A DNA stretch of 64,000 nt from Penelope pileata (lineage: Eukaryota > Chordata > Aves > Galliformes > Cracidae): contig WBMW01002323.1 in NCBI GenBank assembly GCA_013396635.1, positions 252,998-316,997 of the forward strand, given 5' to 3'. Below the pieces are notes generated by a model that saw nothing but the letters and a program-made list of their open reading frames with translations, had not been told where the DNA came from and did not search any database. A program made the position numbers and the translations under genes. How positions within the stretch are numbered: the first letter of the stretch is position 1; each line of letters opens with the position of its first letter. Shown piece after piece: positions 37,191 to 51,681 of this stretch.

Positions 37191-40100
37191 AAAAATCAGC
37201 CTTTAACTATTTTAGTTTAGCACCTATTACAAATCCTATTAGAATTGCTTTTGTGTTAAGATGCTATCAGGAAGGCAAACATCTGCAATCACGGATATAG
37301 AAATCAGCTGAATTTAGCAGAATCTACTAAATTTACTAATAATCTCAATTCACATGTCTGATAGAGTTGAAACTGCAGGTCCTAGTCTGGAAATGAGCAG
37401 GTATCTCTGAATTCTGAGAACAGAAAAATCAAGTGCCCCACTCATCTTCCACTGCAATATCCATGCCTTTACACTGCATCTTCAGCGACGTAAAGACGAA
37501 ACAACTTTGGTAGCAGATGGGCTGTGTGACAGTCAGATGTGTCAATATCTTGACTCATGAGAATATGAGGTCATAATTGAGGTTTTGCTTTAGCACAGGA
37601 GTTTTAATAGCATAGATATTGTTCCTGTTATTTGTTTCAAATAGAAATCGATAACACAGGGTACTGACAGTAGTGGCAGGTACTGAAATGGCAAAGACTG
37701 CTGGAGAGTTTCTCCTAACTTTCGTTTTTTTGTTATAAAATATTTGGATAGTCTGGGTGTATTGTAACACGACCCTCTTTGTCCATCCAAGAGAGATAAA
37801 ATAGTGTCTAAACTAATTAAAAATTATATTAACGATGCAAAGATACCGCATGATGCTAATGTACAACCTGGTCGCACACCCTATGTGTTCCTGCACAGAT
37901 TTCATTTTCTCAGATTTTTCACTTCAGCTGCTCATTGCTTTGTTTAGAAATAGTCAAACTACTTTTTCCCATTCATTCTGTATTTCTTATACAGGTAAAA
38001 CAATAAGTATTATGAGAAGACATGGGAGTATAATGATACATTTCTACTGGAGCTACTCCAGAGTTAGAAACCTTGCATCAACACTTCTATCAGTCTCTTA
38101 GACACTAATGCTTCAGCTTGTATGGTTAGTTCAAACGACTGCAAATGCGAAGTTTACAGAAGTATATGACAGTGATATATTTGCCAGTAGCAAATTAGTC
38201 CAAGTGAGTTGTAAAGCTTGCACTGACAAATATAATTCTTCTCAGGTTTCAAACTGTCTCCTCCAGGCTATGATTAATTTTATTAGATATTCTTGAAGTT
38301 AAGGAAAAAGAAAAAAAGAAAAGAAAGAAAATAGAAGAGTAATAAGGCAGTCTGTCAATCACAAGTTCTAGAACAAAAAAAAAGTCACATTTAGTGATCT
38401 TTCCATACTGTGGACATGATTCTCATCTCACTTACATGAGAATGGTTCTGCTGCACTCATAACCCATACACTTAAGTGGATGAAGACTTAATTTTAACAC
38501 GAGGCACTGAAATTACAGTCTGAGGTATTTATCTCAAATGATCTCCACCAAAGCGAAGGCTAGATAATAATGTGTTTTAAATTTACCTGTTCCCAAATAA
38601 TACAAAATGGCATATAAATGATGAAATTATGCACCCGTAGTGAAATTCTACTACATAGTTAATATGCAAGACTATGAACATTGTGCAATAAAGAGTATTT
38701 ATGCCACAGATGAAAACATTAAAACAGTAATTTACAGCTAGAATTCTATATTGTTATGGTCAAGTTATGAAGCAAATTGATTCACTCATCACAAAGACCA
38801 ATTTTATGTGGGAAGGCAGCTTCCAACCTAAGTACCTAATAATGACAAACATCATGAAGATGGCCCAATTGGCTAATGACAATGAGACTTCTGTTAATCT
38901 CTGATGATTAAAAATTTTTTTTCTTGTAATGATTCTGTTACTGATTTGAATTTACAAAAGAAGTTTGACCTTCTGAGAGCAATTTTTTTTTTTTTTTTAT
39001 TTTTTTTTTTAATAGAGGAGAAGTTACAGTTTGGGCACCATTTCTCTTCTCTGCTAATATATAGCCCTCCCCTTTCCCCACCTTGCCTCTGCTCAGTCTG
39101 TGCCTGTCACTTGCTCATTTGAGCTGATTGGCTTCTCTGCTGGGGACGCACGGCCTTGCCTTTACCACGGTATAGGTTGTCATTGACCTCAGCTGCTGCT
39201 GTTCTCCTCGCCTGCATATTTAGGAGGCAAGGGAGGGAGGGGAGGTAAAGTTCTGCTCACTGTAGCTTTTACAGCTTTCCATCTCCTCTTTTTCTTCTTC
39301 CTCATTGTCGTCTTCCTTAAACTCACTCAGCTCTGTGTCTTTTTTGCTCTCCCATCAATAGTGTATTTTTAGGGGCTTTTTGGTGGTTGTTTTTTTTTGT
39401 TTTCCATTTCAGTTTTAGCCTCTGCCTTCTTGTCTAATGGACTCTAGCCCCACTTCCAGCACTCTGTGATTGCACCTCTGAAGGCAGACAACAGCAGCAT
39501 AGCTGTGAGTATAACTAACCTGCATTTGGTGCAGCATCCAAATTTTCTGACAGATTACTGCTTTTATTCTCAAAAGAGGCCTGTGCTAATGGGTCAGTAG
39601 CGGTTTCATGTCACAGAAGGGAGTCTGAACACAAAGAGATGGACCGATAAACGTGTGTGAGGATTAGTTATGTGTTTTGATGTGACCTTCAGCGCCTACC
39701 TCCTAGAATGGAATCTGGAGCTCTGTGCTAACTCTGTGTGGGTGAATCTGAGTGCCTGGGACATGGTCCTCAGCCCACTGACAACAGGCATGTTTTTAAA
39801 AAAAAAAAAACATCAATGAAGAGAGTTAGATAGCAGGAAATGCTTACAAATTGGATATGCCTGAACTTCCACCCTCCTCTGGAGCTTTGCCAAATTAGCT
39901 GTGCCTATAATAAATCAACAATTCATTTGGGCTCAGTACTGGAGCCTTCTACCTGAACCTCCTCCAGAAAGCAGGTCAAACAGCAGATTTACCAGGAAGG
40001 GTAATGGGGTTGCATGGTCCCCAGTGTCAGTGTTCTCAGTTCTGTCATGAGTGCTCTCCTGCACAGTGGTATGGCTTCACAGACACCCACGTTTGTTTCA

Positions 40101-43100
40101 GGGCATGTTTGTCACCACTGCCAGCTCTAGGAGGAATTGGATTACTGCTTTACTGGGTCAATGATGATGAGAATATTTCAGGTTAACAGCTAGAGACCTG
40201 TTGTTTCTTCTGCAAAGTCAAATTACCTGAAAAAGGAGGGGGAGAAAACTCTCATCTTCCCAAACATTGCCTTTGTTTTAGTTATGTGCTAGTTGCACAG
40301 GTGCTGGATGTTGGGGGCTTTGAGTTGCCCTAGGTGGAATGGCCATCTCCCAGATCTGAGGTGAAATGAGATCTTGCCCATGACAGGCCAGTTCTTTACC
40401 TAGGTAGACATATGTGAGGCACTGCTGCTGTTTACTGTCTAATTCTGAGACAAAAGTCTATCACTGGTTCTACACCTCAGCAAAACGTGCAAAGCATGGG
40501 GCCATCCATTCTTTTAGCATCAGATGGCCATGTTGGTGGTGAACAGCTTAGGGGTGACCTGAGTACTTCTCTCGCTGAGAAGGGAGTTGCATACACCCAG
40601 TCGGGTGGCTGCAGTTTTCCACTTGGCACAGCTCTCCTAGGAGTTACCAGCAGTGCCAGCACTGATGTGACAGTGGCTCAGGAAAGGGACAGTAGCCATT
40701 TGCAACCTCCATCAAACCCTTCTCAACACAGTGGATCTTTTCCAATCATCTATGGATGTTGTCCTATGGATAATAATACAAGCTAATATGTTTAGTCATT
40801 CTAATTTCTGTGTGGGTTTACAGTGCAGCAGAAAAGGAAGAGCTAATAGAAATGGCTAGTGCAGGCAAAGGGGAGTTAGGCTTTCTGCCACGTTCTTACT
40901 GCAGCTTGTCTGATGCCTCTTGCTTCTGCTTTGCAATAACCCCTGCTACTCCCATCAGGCAAATCTTGATCAGAGTCTGACAGTCATAGCTTCAATGTGC
41001 CAGATGTTGCATTGTGTTATGCCAAATGCAGCCTGAACTGAGTGCAAGTGTCACTTACTACCAATTTTCTCCTGTGGGTCAAACAGGATTTTAAAAACAA
41101 AAAAGCATACGTAGATATCATTGCTTTGTATGTTGAGCAGTTCTGTTGGCTCAGCTCCCTACAAATGTTAAAAAGAAGTATATTTACTAACCTTTGCTTC
41201 CACACAAGTTAACAGCAAGTAGCCTCAAACAATGAGTGGAAAATAGCTTGAAAAGAGGATTTTTTTTTTTTTCTGTTGCAAAAGCACATGGATTTTTGGG
41301 GTTGTCTGGAGCAATTTCACAGAAACAAGAGCAGATTAAAGGAGGTAATGACATGTTTGTAATTTTGTTCCTAAGGCTCACAGTGTCCTTGCCTCTGTCT
41401 AGTTTTCAGCTTGGAGATAAATCAAGGGCTTCAATTTCCAAATCTGTCATAGAGGCTTCACAAATAAAAATGCTGACAAAAAATATCTGCTTTTAAATGG
41501 CTACTTGCAAGCACTGACAACTAGCAGTCTATACATCTTTCACCTTACATGGAAGAGAAGCAGCATGTATTGCCAGGAAAAATGAAGAGGAGAAAGGCAG
41601 TGCTCCTAAAGTTAAAGTAATCTAAAAGTATGACAACAATAAACCACTTACAGTCATGTTTTGAATGCTAGATGAAAATAGATTTCAGGCCATGTATTAA
41701 CAGAGCCTCACAGCTGCCTGGCGTGGAAAAAAATGGCTGTGGAGTTAAATATGAAGTAAGGAGACCATGTGGACAAGCACAACTCCCTCCCCTGCTCTGC
41801 TCCCCAGCTGCCTGTTCAGCTGCTGTGGCTGCTCCATATGTGCTCCATGGTGCCCACTGAGAGGGCTTGTGCATGGCTGGGGAGGGGTGGGAAACAGGCA
41901 CCATGAAAAACAGCATGGAGTATACTGATTGATGCTGAATAATTTGCTGTATCTGTTAGCTGCAGGCTCTAACTTTTGCAGGGTATGAATTCCAATTAAA
42001 AGGCAGAGCTGGAGCAGTCGATAGTAATAGGTAAGCTATGCTGGTTACTTTGCCAAAACTGGGGTGATGTAGAGCTGAAATGGCAGCTGGGGAATGCTGC
42101 AGCTGCCAGTACTGCAGCATTCCTAAACTTACTGAGACCCTGGCCTCATGCAGTGTCCCACCGTGGGCACTGGCATCCTTTGGTTATATCTAGAGCCTCT
42201 TTGGTGTGAGGGGCTGAATTTTGCGCTTAGATTGCAGAGCCAAACTGAATCCCCTCTACAGCCTTGCTGCCATTACAGGCAAGATAAAAGCATGAGTTGG
42301 GTCACCCACGCTGTGCCCAGGCTACCTGGCTTCATGAGAGATTTGACCTGTTTCAGCCTGAAGATCAGAGAACAGTCAGCATGTAGACCATGTGGTGCTC
42401 TTGGCTCCAGCCTGAGTGCGAGGTCTGAACTAATGTGACCTTTGTGCCCGCCCACCCCCATGCTTTTCCCAGCAGTGCCCTGGCTTGTTATTCCCTGTTA
42501 AAATCTATACTTGGCTTCTTCCAGTTGGCTTTGCCTCCTTAAGGCTTCTGCCTGGGAAATCCTGGAGGGGGTTGTCCAGCATTTCCTGGACACAGGGAGT
42601 GAACAGTGTTCTAGGCAGTTGACATGTGCTGAGTGGATTTAATGTATGCACAAGTATGTCATGCATGTAGGCCCTAGAGTTCACCTATGCACGTGCTGTG
42701 GGCAGGATCTGCTATGGTTGTGATCCCTTGTCCAGCAGGAACTGTGTTAGTGTCCTACACAGCAGGCAAACAGCCTCATTCTGCTGGGATGTGATCATAA
42801 GTCAGGAAGAGACCACGTCAAGGAGAACTTCTATCTACTGTAGTCCTACAGATGAGGAAGGAGAGGGCGTAAAAGATAGTCCTGTGTTGTCCAAAGAAGA
42901 GGTTATGTGAAATGTGTGAAAACTGCCTGTGAGATGTAACAGCTCTCTAGAGCAGGGAACATATATGCACTGCATTCTGTAAACTGGGATATAAAACCTG
43001 CCCAAGACTTCATGATCATTACTGCAGCCCCTGTCACCTGATTGGGTTCAAAAACAGTCTGGGGAAGGTGGGTGCTCTAATCATGCCCTTCACCACTTGT

Positions 43101-43439
43101 GCTTCAAGGTCAAGCAAGCCCTACAAAACTCACAGCTTTGTTTTGGCTTTTAGATATGTCACAATAGTCAAGTGAAGGGTTAGGAAAAGTTGTTTACTTC
43201 AGTAGTGGACTTGGCAACTCACAGTCATTGAGAGATGTGGCTCACTAAACAGCTCTCCCTGAATTTTTATTCCAGGGAAAGTTTGAGAAAATGAATGCTT
43301 TAATCTGTAGATCTGGAAAGTAATCTGTGAATTAGGGCAAAAATGTTCAATATTTTTAGAACATATATGTTCAAAAGGCTGTGGACAGTGCTAATGCTCA
43401 GCCATTAACAAATTGATCTTCAGCCTTTGTGCGCAGTTA
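37191..43439. other. Intergenic DNA, no gene supported
   Basis: No supportable coding gene. Contains an A/G-rich tract at 38300-38340, a T-rich run at 38983-39010, and a promoter-like stretch with a splice-donor-like GTGAGT at 39505 (reported as a finding). Open frames at 40487-40786 and 42148-42438 lack any family resemblance. Confidence 0.55.
38983..39010 (+). repeat. Poly(T) tract
   Basis: T16, one A, then T11. Simple repeat, probably length-variable. Confidence 0.9.
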
Positions 43440-43560
43440 AATAGGAAAGTTTTATGCTCCATCTTTTACAGATGGAAAGGCTGGGACAAAGTGCCTTGCT
43501 TGAGGCTGCCCAGTGACAGAGCTGGCTTTGGAGCTCAGCATCTCCCCTTTCCCTGTGTCA
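43440..43560 (-). repeat. MIR-like SINE fossil
   Basis: The + strand shows TTTTACAGATGGAAAGGCTG, then AAGTGCCTTGCTTGAGGC, TGCCCAGTGACAGAGCTGG and CTTTGGAGCTCAG. This is the order of the MIR reverse complement (TTTTACAGATGAGGAAACTG, AAGTGACTTGCCCAAGGTC, AGTGGCAGAGCTGG). It is the clearest of the three MIR-like remnants in the window. Confidence 0.65.
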
Positions 43561-44574
43561 TTCCTCTAGACAGCACTGCCGAGCAGCAGAAAATGAGTTG
43601 GAGACCTTTCTGCAAGGCTTTTAAGGAATGACCATGAATTAAATATAACAGTCAAAACAAAACGCAGCCCCAACAGTCTTACTGCATTCTGAGTGCTGGG
43701 GTCTGCAGAGCAAAACCACTGCTATTTTGGTAAAACTAACACCAAAGACATAAAGTTTTATAATCAATGTCAGATCATTGCCTGTCTTGGTAATCACTGA
43801 ACTGTGTGTTTGATAAAAGAACGTTTGAGAACCACTATGCTGTTATTATATATAATTGCTCTTTACAATGACTGGATATCTCTACTGAAAATGAATCAGT
43901 GATCTCCACTGTAGCAGAATCTATTAAATAATTGGAGAGCGTGGCCAGTATCTTTGATGTTGAAAGGAAGAAATTCAATAAGCAGTCTCATCAGGCTTTC
44001 TAACACAGCAGAAAAAGAGGGCTGCAGGCAGGAATAGACTGACACTACAGGTCAGTGAAGGTTTATGGATTTGTGTGCCTTAGAAAGGAGGCAGAACCTC
44101 GCTGTACAGGGCTGTTGAACCATCAGGTACCTCAGGAGGTGTCAGAGTATTGTTGTGTAGCCTTCTAAAAATATAAGTGGTAGGGCCAGACATGAAATAT
44201 TTTCCCCTGCCCAGATTTTTTGAGAATATCATGCATCCTGAGGAGGTGTCAGAACTGTGCTGTTTTGTCGCTTGACACTGGCTTATTATCCTTGGAAGAT
44301 TCATTTTCACATTTTATTAACCCATTTCTACCTCACAGAGTTGCCTTGTTCCATCAATGAAGTGCCTGTTTGTCTTTGAATTAATGGTTCAGATGTATAC
44401 AGTGGCCTTCATTACAAAAAAAGCATTGAGCTCCCTCTGCTAGATGGAAGACAGCTGGCAGGTACTTAGTCCATTGCCCTGGGAGAGGAGCACTTGGCTG
44501 AAGAAAGTCCATATTCCCCTCTAACGAGGTATCCTGGGACTTTTAATGTGTCTGTGGGACTGGCTTTTACTGGC

Positions 44575-44605
<31 letters not shown>

Positions 44606-47600
44606 CAAAAAACCTGCACACAATACACCTCATGATGTGCTCTTTGTTTGGAAGGCTGAAGGAGGAAAAGGGATCAAGGGACACTGTGTATCAGGTTATA
44701 CCTCAATGTTCATGCTAACATTTGTGCTGGCATTAATCTGTAGGAAAAAATATTTGAAGGAATAATTACAAAGGCCATGTTAGTCACTCCCTCTGTAATG
44801 ATGCATAATAAAAGCGTGAATCACTCCAGCTGTGGAGTTGCTGCTGCTTCAGTACGCTGGGGGCAGCTGATTCGTGATGCTAGGACTGTCAATCAGCACA
44901 TCATAAAGATGTGGTGGCCACTTCTTGAAATACAGCTATTCTTAGCCCAACTGCCTTGAGGAATGAATGAGCCCAATTGAAGGAAAATGGTCAAGAGAAA
45001 TCACCAATACTCTTTCTGGGTGGTAGGAAACATGGCAGGAATTCTCTAAGTCCCTTGGGCAGGAAGCCAGCCCAGTTTGTCGTGGTGACCAGTGCTCAGG
45101 GCGAATGGTGAAGCAGTGAGAAAGGAGGCCATTGCCAGGGCCTGTGAGCAAGAAGGCAGTCAGCTGGAGGCCCTTTGTCTCAGTCTGAAATCCCTCTGTT
45201 GGTCCTGAAGCTGTGTGACAAAGGCTTGGGTACAAGAAGGAGAATGGAGTTGTACCGTTGCCTTCACAGATAGATGTCAGGATCCTTCTGACCCATGGGC
45301 TATTTGCAAAGCTCCTGTCTGTTCTTTTGCTTGATATGGCATTGAAGATACTCTGAGGAGTGTTATGTGCTATCTAGATCTATTATGTAATGTCTGCAGT
45401 ATGTCTCAAGGAATAGCATTGCTGCTGTTCCTTAACAATCCATCTCTCATACTTCATTCCTTTCCTAAGTCTTGACTAGAGCTAATTTTAGGAGTACATT
45501 TTGCATCTGTAGGGTTTTAATTACTAATCTTATTCAGAAGATTGTCACTCTTAGTGAGATGCATCTACTATACAGGATGATGATCTCAGTGATTCAAGGG
45601 CAACGTGAATACAAAAAATTTCTGCTTTGTGTTGAACTCTGTATGTAGAATTGTAGAAGAGACAGATCTATATTGTAGAAGATAATGCTTTTTCAGAAGT
45701 CTCAAATGAAGTTGGATTAATGTGAAATCATTTCTCTCATAAAACCTTCTCTTCCTTGTCCACCTTTTTCGAGCTTAAGCAAATTAAACAGCAAAGTCAT
45801 ACACAGATCAAAGAGAATGTTAAACCATAACTTTCTTGACTTTCTCGTTTAGGATCAGTAACTTCTCATCTCAAATGCAGTGCCTTGATTAGCTTATTCA
45901 TACCTCTGTGCTGTGCTGCAGTATTTCCATTAAAATCAATTTGGAGATTCATAACACCCCAAAACAGTGAGGAGCTGAAGCCTCCATGTTGTAGAAATCG
46001 ACCTTTTGCTTGGGGTAGGTGATTAAAGAGGACAAACAGGTACAGGAAAGTGCAATAATCGAGGGCACATAAACCTTTAAATATAGATTAATCTTTTAGA
46101 TTGTTCTTAAAGCATTCCTTACTAGTGTTGCGTTATCTAGGAAAATTATGACAAGCTTGTACTTTTGGATCAGCTTCCAAGATATCCCAGTACTCATGTT
46201 TGAGGCTTACTGGAGAATGCTTATCCACAACAGGGCTGATGATCTTTGTTGAAGCACAGCTGTGGATAGATTTGGGATTCAGAGCCTACAGTTCTTGAGG
46301 GCTGAGGCTTTAAATTTTATCTCATGTGAGACAGTGTGTGAGCTGAACATCAAGCAGGAAACTGAGGTGTATGCGTTCTGGCAGGGGGCTGCTGATGCTT
46401 TTCACTGCCTGGTTTCTTTGAAGAGGTAATCCTCACTGCTATGCAAAACGTTCCAGTTGCTCTCCAAACAGCATGTTCCAATTATCTCTTTTTTTTTTTT
46501 ATTGCCTCTGCTGTGTCTTGTAATCAAAATAAATGGTGTTCTTTAGTTTCTAATATGTATTTAGGAATATGTTCTTCCTTTGCAAAACAATGGCTTCATT
46601 ATGAATACCTAAAACACAGATTTTTGGCTCCCAATTCACCCATGTCACTTCAGTGTCATGACATACTCACAGCTCTCTGGCCTGGTGGTTCTCTCACGCT
46701 GGGATGCTCCAGCGATACTGATGTGAGGGCTTCAGTTCCCACTTCCTCTGAAAGTCCCTGCAGGAGGTGCCTGGTTCAGAGCATGGCAAAAGCAGGGAGG
46801 CCTCACTCCCGCATCACAGCGCTGTCATTCTTCCTGCAGGATACACTGGGAGCCATGTGGCTTTCACAATTTCAACATGCCTGAACCTCTCTGTGTTGTA
46901 ACCATGAGAAAATTGCAGTGTGATTAAAGGTGGCTGTTGCTTGTTCCAGTGCCTCATCTGCATGCTTGGCTCAAAGGAATATGGCTTTTCCTTTCTTGGA
47001 AGAGAAAACCACTAAGCAAAAATGATTTAAATCATTTCTTAGAGGCACCCTCTCTAAAAACCTGTACTCTCAGTATCTCAGATATGCTTTTTATTTCATC
47101 AGCCCTTCAGTGCAAAGACCTTCAAGGCTTTAAATTGGTTCATTTTATGTTTATGAAGACTTTCTGTATTTTAAAAAATTGTCAATTAGAAAGCTTGCTA
47201 GTATATACTGATACTTCAAAAGCAGTACAGAGATATATGTTTCAGATAGTCAGGACTCCTGGGGTGAGTTAATTTTAATATTTTTGGCAGGGAAGTTTCA
47301 TTAACTTCATATAATTAGCACCAAAGAAAGTTTTTTATTTATTGAAAAGCTTAACATTTTACTGTATCAAAATTGACTTTTATCTTTTTTTTGTCTGAAG
47401 TCATCTATTTTATATTTAGTCTTGAATGTCTATTCTTGGCTCTACTCTCCTGTTGCAAATTTAAACAGGTACCCCACATTCATCACAGATTATCTTTTCT
47501 GCAGTGCATGTGCCATGCTTGGATCTTTTGTTGTTGGAATTTGATGGCTGTCTTTTCTTATTTTTCGGACTGTCTATTTTAAAGACAGATTAGTTGTAGG

Positions 47601-50600
47601 GAAACTGATTATGGCCTGAACTGATGACTGAGCAGATGGTGGAGGGGTGTGGCTGGCTGGGAGAGCACAGACAGATTGCTTGCACCTGTCCTCCCCTGGG
47701 ACCAGAAGGGGTGGGCCTGGAGGTGGGTTGCCCGGTGTTCAGATAAGGGCCAGCCGGAAGCAGCATCATCTGTTTGATGAGAAGGAAGCAGCAGCAGAAC
47801 CAGCACCAGAACATGTGAAGCAGAGCTCCTGGCTCCAGACAGGATGACGATGTAGCTGGATGGGACAAATGGTGTAGTTGTACTACTGTACTGGAAGAAG
47901 TTCTAACTCACACATGTGAGATTCACAATCTACAGTCACTTTTTAAAATCGTTAGGAAAATATAAGTAAATTAAAGCAGATTGACAACTCTGTCAAGATA
48001 GCACTCTGAAAATGGCACAGCACAAGCTAACCTTGATCTCCTTTCCGAGCGCTGTGTAACCAGTCCTATGGCAATGGTGATGTCCACTGGAGTGGAAAAA
48101 ATGGAGGTGGAATACTACATGCTCAGTCAATTCCTAGTTCACTGGTAAAGTAGCCTCAGCTGTTCTTCTAGCTATCATAAAGTGGTCCCATAGCTTCTAC
48201 AGATTAACCATCAGGGTAGGAAGCACTTAGACCTGTGAATGATTCAAGATAAAGGAGGACAGCAAGGCAACTTTAAGCCCAAAGCAATTAAGAACCTGAT
48301 TTTAGATGAATATGAAACAAAAGATAAAGGTAAAACTGTGAGATAGGGTGTGATACTGCCAGCGTTTAGAGCGCTACTGTCAATCTTAGTGAAATGTAGG
48401 TTATATGGAAAGATTTGGAGAAAGAAAAGAGTGCTTTGACAAGAAAAAAGAGGGTTTTTAAGTGTGAGAACTTTGCTTTGAAGAAGATAGTGAGTTTAGA
48501 GAAGGAATAGACAGAAAAAAAGGAAGATATATGAACAGTGGTTTTAAGCTGATGCTAATGTCTGTAGTGTTTAAGAAATAATGAGTCTAATGACATATAT
48601 GAAAATTCTTTTGATAAGTATTGCAGGAAAGCCTAACGATGTATTTTTCACAGTTATCAGTCTCTGTATCCTACCTTCTGACCCAGAGTTTGCTTTAATT
48701 GATTACAGAACTAGCTATTGCGCTGAATGTATTTGGAGTTTAATATTTGTTCATTATTTTCTGTTTTAAAAGGAAAGGAATAAAGAACTTCTGAAGGCAT
48801 TTTAGAAATTCAGATTCATACTTTCAAACTAGTTAAACATAGTACTTTATGAAGTAGTGTTTTCTTACTCATTCACTTAGTGGAATTACCATAGATGCTA
48901 GTTTTACTGATTAAATTCTCTCAGGGTGGGCCTGTAAATTAAATAACAAGACAGAGAACTTCATTTTTATCATACTCTTATGTCAGTTGTTTACTTGCTG
49001 CTTTATTTAAAAAGTCTCTTGATTGCATTTACTAATGCTTTTTCTGTTTTGTGCATTGTCATGGGTAACAGAGTTGTGGATTACTGTATGTATAAGTGAC
49101 CTAGACAGAATTCTTAGTTTAGTGGAAAATCCTTGTGAGGGAACAGTGGCATTCTGGAAAGTTCTACGAGTGATATTTGGCTGTTTAGATGCTTCATTCG
49201 TGTCATTGTACGTTTGTGCATAATGCCTAGACCCGCATCCATTAGTTCAGGGAGAAGCTTATTCTGTCTGCTTCCTTGCCTCCTCCAGCCCAAGTGTTGC
49301 ACATCTAGGAACTGTTTCATGCCATTAAAGCCTAATGAAATGTCTTCAATTGCTAGCTAGGAATCTCTGAAACCTGACGGCAAGTTAAAAGAAGGCAACA
49401 GACATGTAAACTGTGAGAGCTGAGGACTCAGAGTGCTGCTGAGGATTTCTGTCTGTGTGTCAGCTTTTTAAACACACTAGCATAATGAAAAGCGAGGCCA
49501 GAGCTTTGCGGCTCAAGTTAAATGCATGCTGCTTTTCTGTGCTCGTAAGACAATCATTGTATCTTAATGGCATATAACAGCTAGGACTATTTTCAGTTGT
49601 TCAGCCATTCTTGTTGGGAGTTAGAGGGCTGCAAAGTGAACTCAGGCAGTAGCAAACCTCTAAGGAATACAAATAACTTAATCAAGGCTGTTTACTGCCT
49701 GCTGAGTTCAGTGGCTAGTATTGGATAAAGGACTGGTGTGAGAGCCTGGCAGTCTCTCCTTAGATATCTCTCCATAGAAAATAAGAATGTAAACACAGGT
49801 AATGAGAGCATCCTGTTAATTCTGCAGCGATACAGAACTTCATTTCTGAAACTATCTAGCTGAAAAATGGATGGGAGCCTAGCTTGTCTTGAAGACCTAA
49901 ATTTTGTGGAGGTGAATTCAGTGGATGTTTGGCAGCTTTCTTCTAGTGATTTGTTAGCATGTCTTACCGATTACTCTGATCTAATAGCTACCTGATACTT
50001 GTTGTTTTGGTCTTTCTGTGCTTGAGCATATGAATAACAAGATTTTGCTCAGCATACAGCTGTGATTTCTTGTTCATTTTTCTTTTTTGTTTGATATTGC
50101 AAACATCAATTATTTTCATTCATTCTATGTTTCAGAAAATACTCTATTTGTGCCTACACATCTTAGGTATGGGTGAAACACTTCTGCGCTGGAACAAGCT
50201 TGAAGAGCATTGAAAAGCGGCTTTCTGGATCAGGAAAAGTGTCGACTTAAATATTTTTTTTGTGCTGTTACATAACTTCACAGATTTTCTCTGGTTGGAG
50301 AAGAAAACAGGTCAATTAATATAGCTCAACATCTTTGTAGGACATCTGTAGCCATCTAAGTATATGAACAAACACTTGAGAAACTTATTAGTAACTCACA
50401 AATTTTCTTGTCTAATATCTTACTCTTAGGTGATGTATTCTGAAGCAGGTTAATGCTCTTTTCTGGTCCTAAATGGCTGCTTAGACACACAGTTTTATTT
50501 CTGGTAGTGAAGGCTAGTCTACTAAGACCTTTCTGCAAGGAAAACTCTGGCTTTAAGAGTTACTTTGTTCAAATTTATTAGTTAACTCCTTTGTATCAAG

Positions 50601-51681
50601 AGTTCCATGGTGGTCTTTTGAAGACATGTATTCCATATGTGGTCTTCCTAATTATAAACATTCCCATTTGCTTTCTTTTTCTTGGCCTCAAATTCATGTC
50701 ATTCTTCTGAGACAAAGCTGACTGAGCTTGTAGTTTGTTTCTAATAAACTGGCCTAGCTGCCTGATTAATCTTTACTTCAGGGTGTGCTGTCTCCCAGCA
50801 ATGACCTGAATTTCCAATAATTTTCCCTTCAGAAATGGACTGAGGACTTAACAAATAAAGTAACTGATACAGCTGACCTAAATGTAGAGCCCTGTGGTGG
50901 GTGCCTGTATAGGAAAGTAGGAAACCCTCTCTTTTACCATTAGAATGGGCAAAGCCAACTGTGAATCTTGGAGCTTTTTAAAATTGCATTTGCTAGCACA
51001 TGGAAACCTCAGATGACATGACCAAGCCTTATGTCCCAGTTCTTCTGTGCTCTGTACATACCTATGGGAGATAATCTGTATGCAAACTACCAAGGCTCAC
51101 CTCCTAAAACCATTAGTTTACAGCCCTCAGCTATGAGCACTTGTACTCTGAAAGATATCCTCCAGATGATGGTGTGGAGAGAGATCATGGCATCACTTTC
51201 TTACCATCTAGTAATATAGTATTCACTGTCACCTCTGTCTGAGGAAGCGAATACAGATGTCTACCCTCTACATGAATGCAGCTCTAATTGTAGTCCTTTC
51301 TTTCTTTTTCACACAGCTCCAACGTCCAATAGGACAGGAAAAAAAGCTGTGTCAGTCTGCGACAGTGATTCCTAGATGTGAATGTAAAATATAGGCAATC
51401 GGCTTAATTATTTCCTAAACATAGTCTTTTCAACCACTTCAGAGTATGCATAGACTTAACCAACATGCACAAGTATCATCACTTAAGAGCGTAACAGGAC
51501 AGAGTACTGTTTATTTGTGATCACCTCCTTTCCCTGCTACCTTGATGCCAAGACTTGTATTTCATCTGGTGTCACAAATTCAGCCTTCACTTAATGATGT
51601 ACCTAATGTTTAAGACAGTTTTTAAGCAAACAGCAGACTTGTGTCCTACTTCCAAAAAATAAGCATACCTCATCTTTTATC
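43561..51681. other. Intergenic DNA, no gene supported
   Basis: No supportable gene or RNA. Contains the T13A19 palindrome at 44575-44606. The longest open frame, 147 codons at 46441-46884, begins in a T-rich run, has no recognisable domain and is probably chance. Confidence 0.55.
44575..44606. repeat. T13-A19 self-complementary homopolymer pair
   Basis: Thirteen T directly followed by nineteen A. This perfect palindrome of simple sequence could extrude as a hairpin. Lengths in such tracts are error-prone in assemblies. Confidence 0.9.

Noticed and set aside
46441..46884. 147-codon plus-strand open frame
   Set aside because: It starts in a T-rich run, has an irregular composition and no recognisable motif, so it is probably chance.
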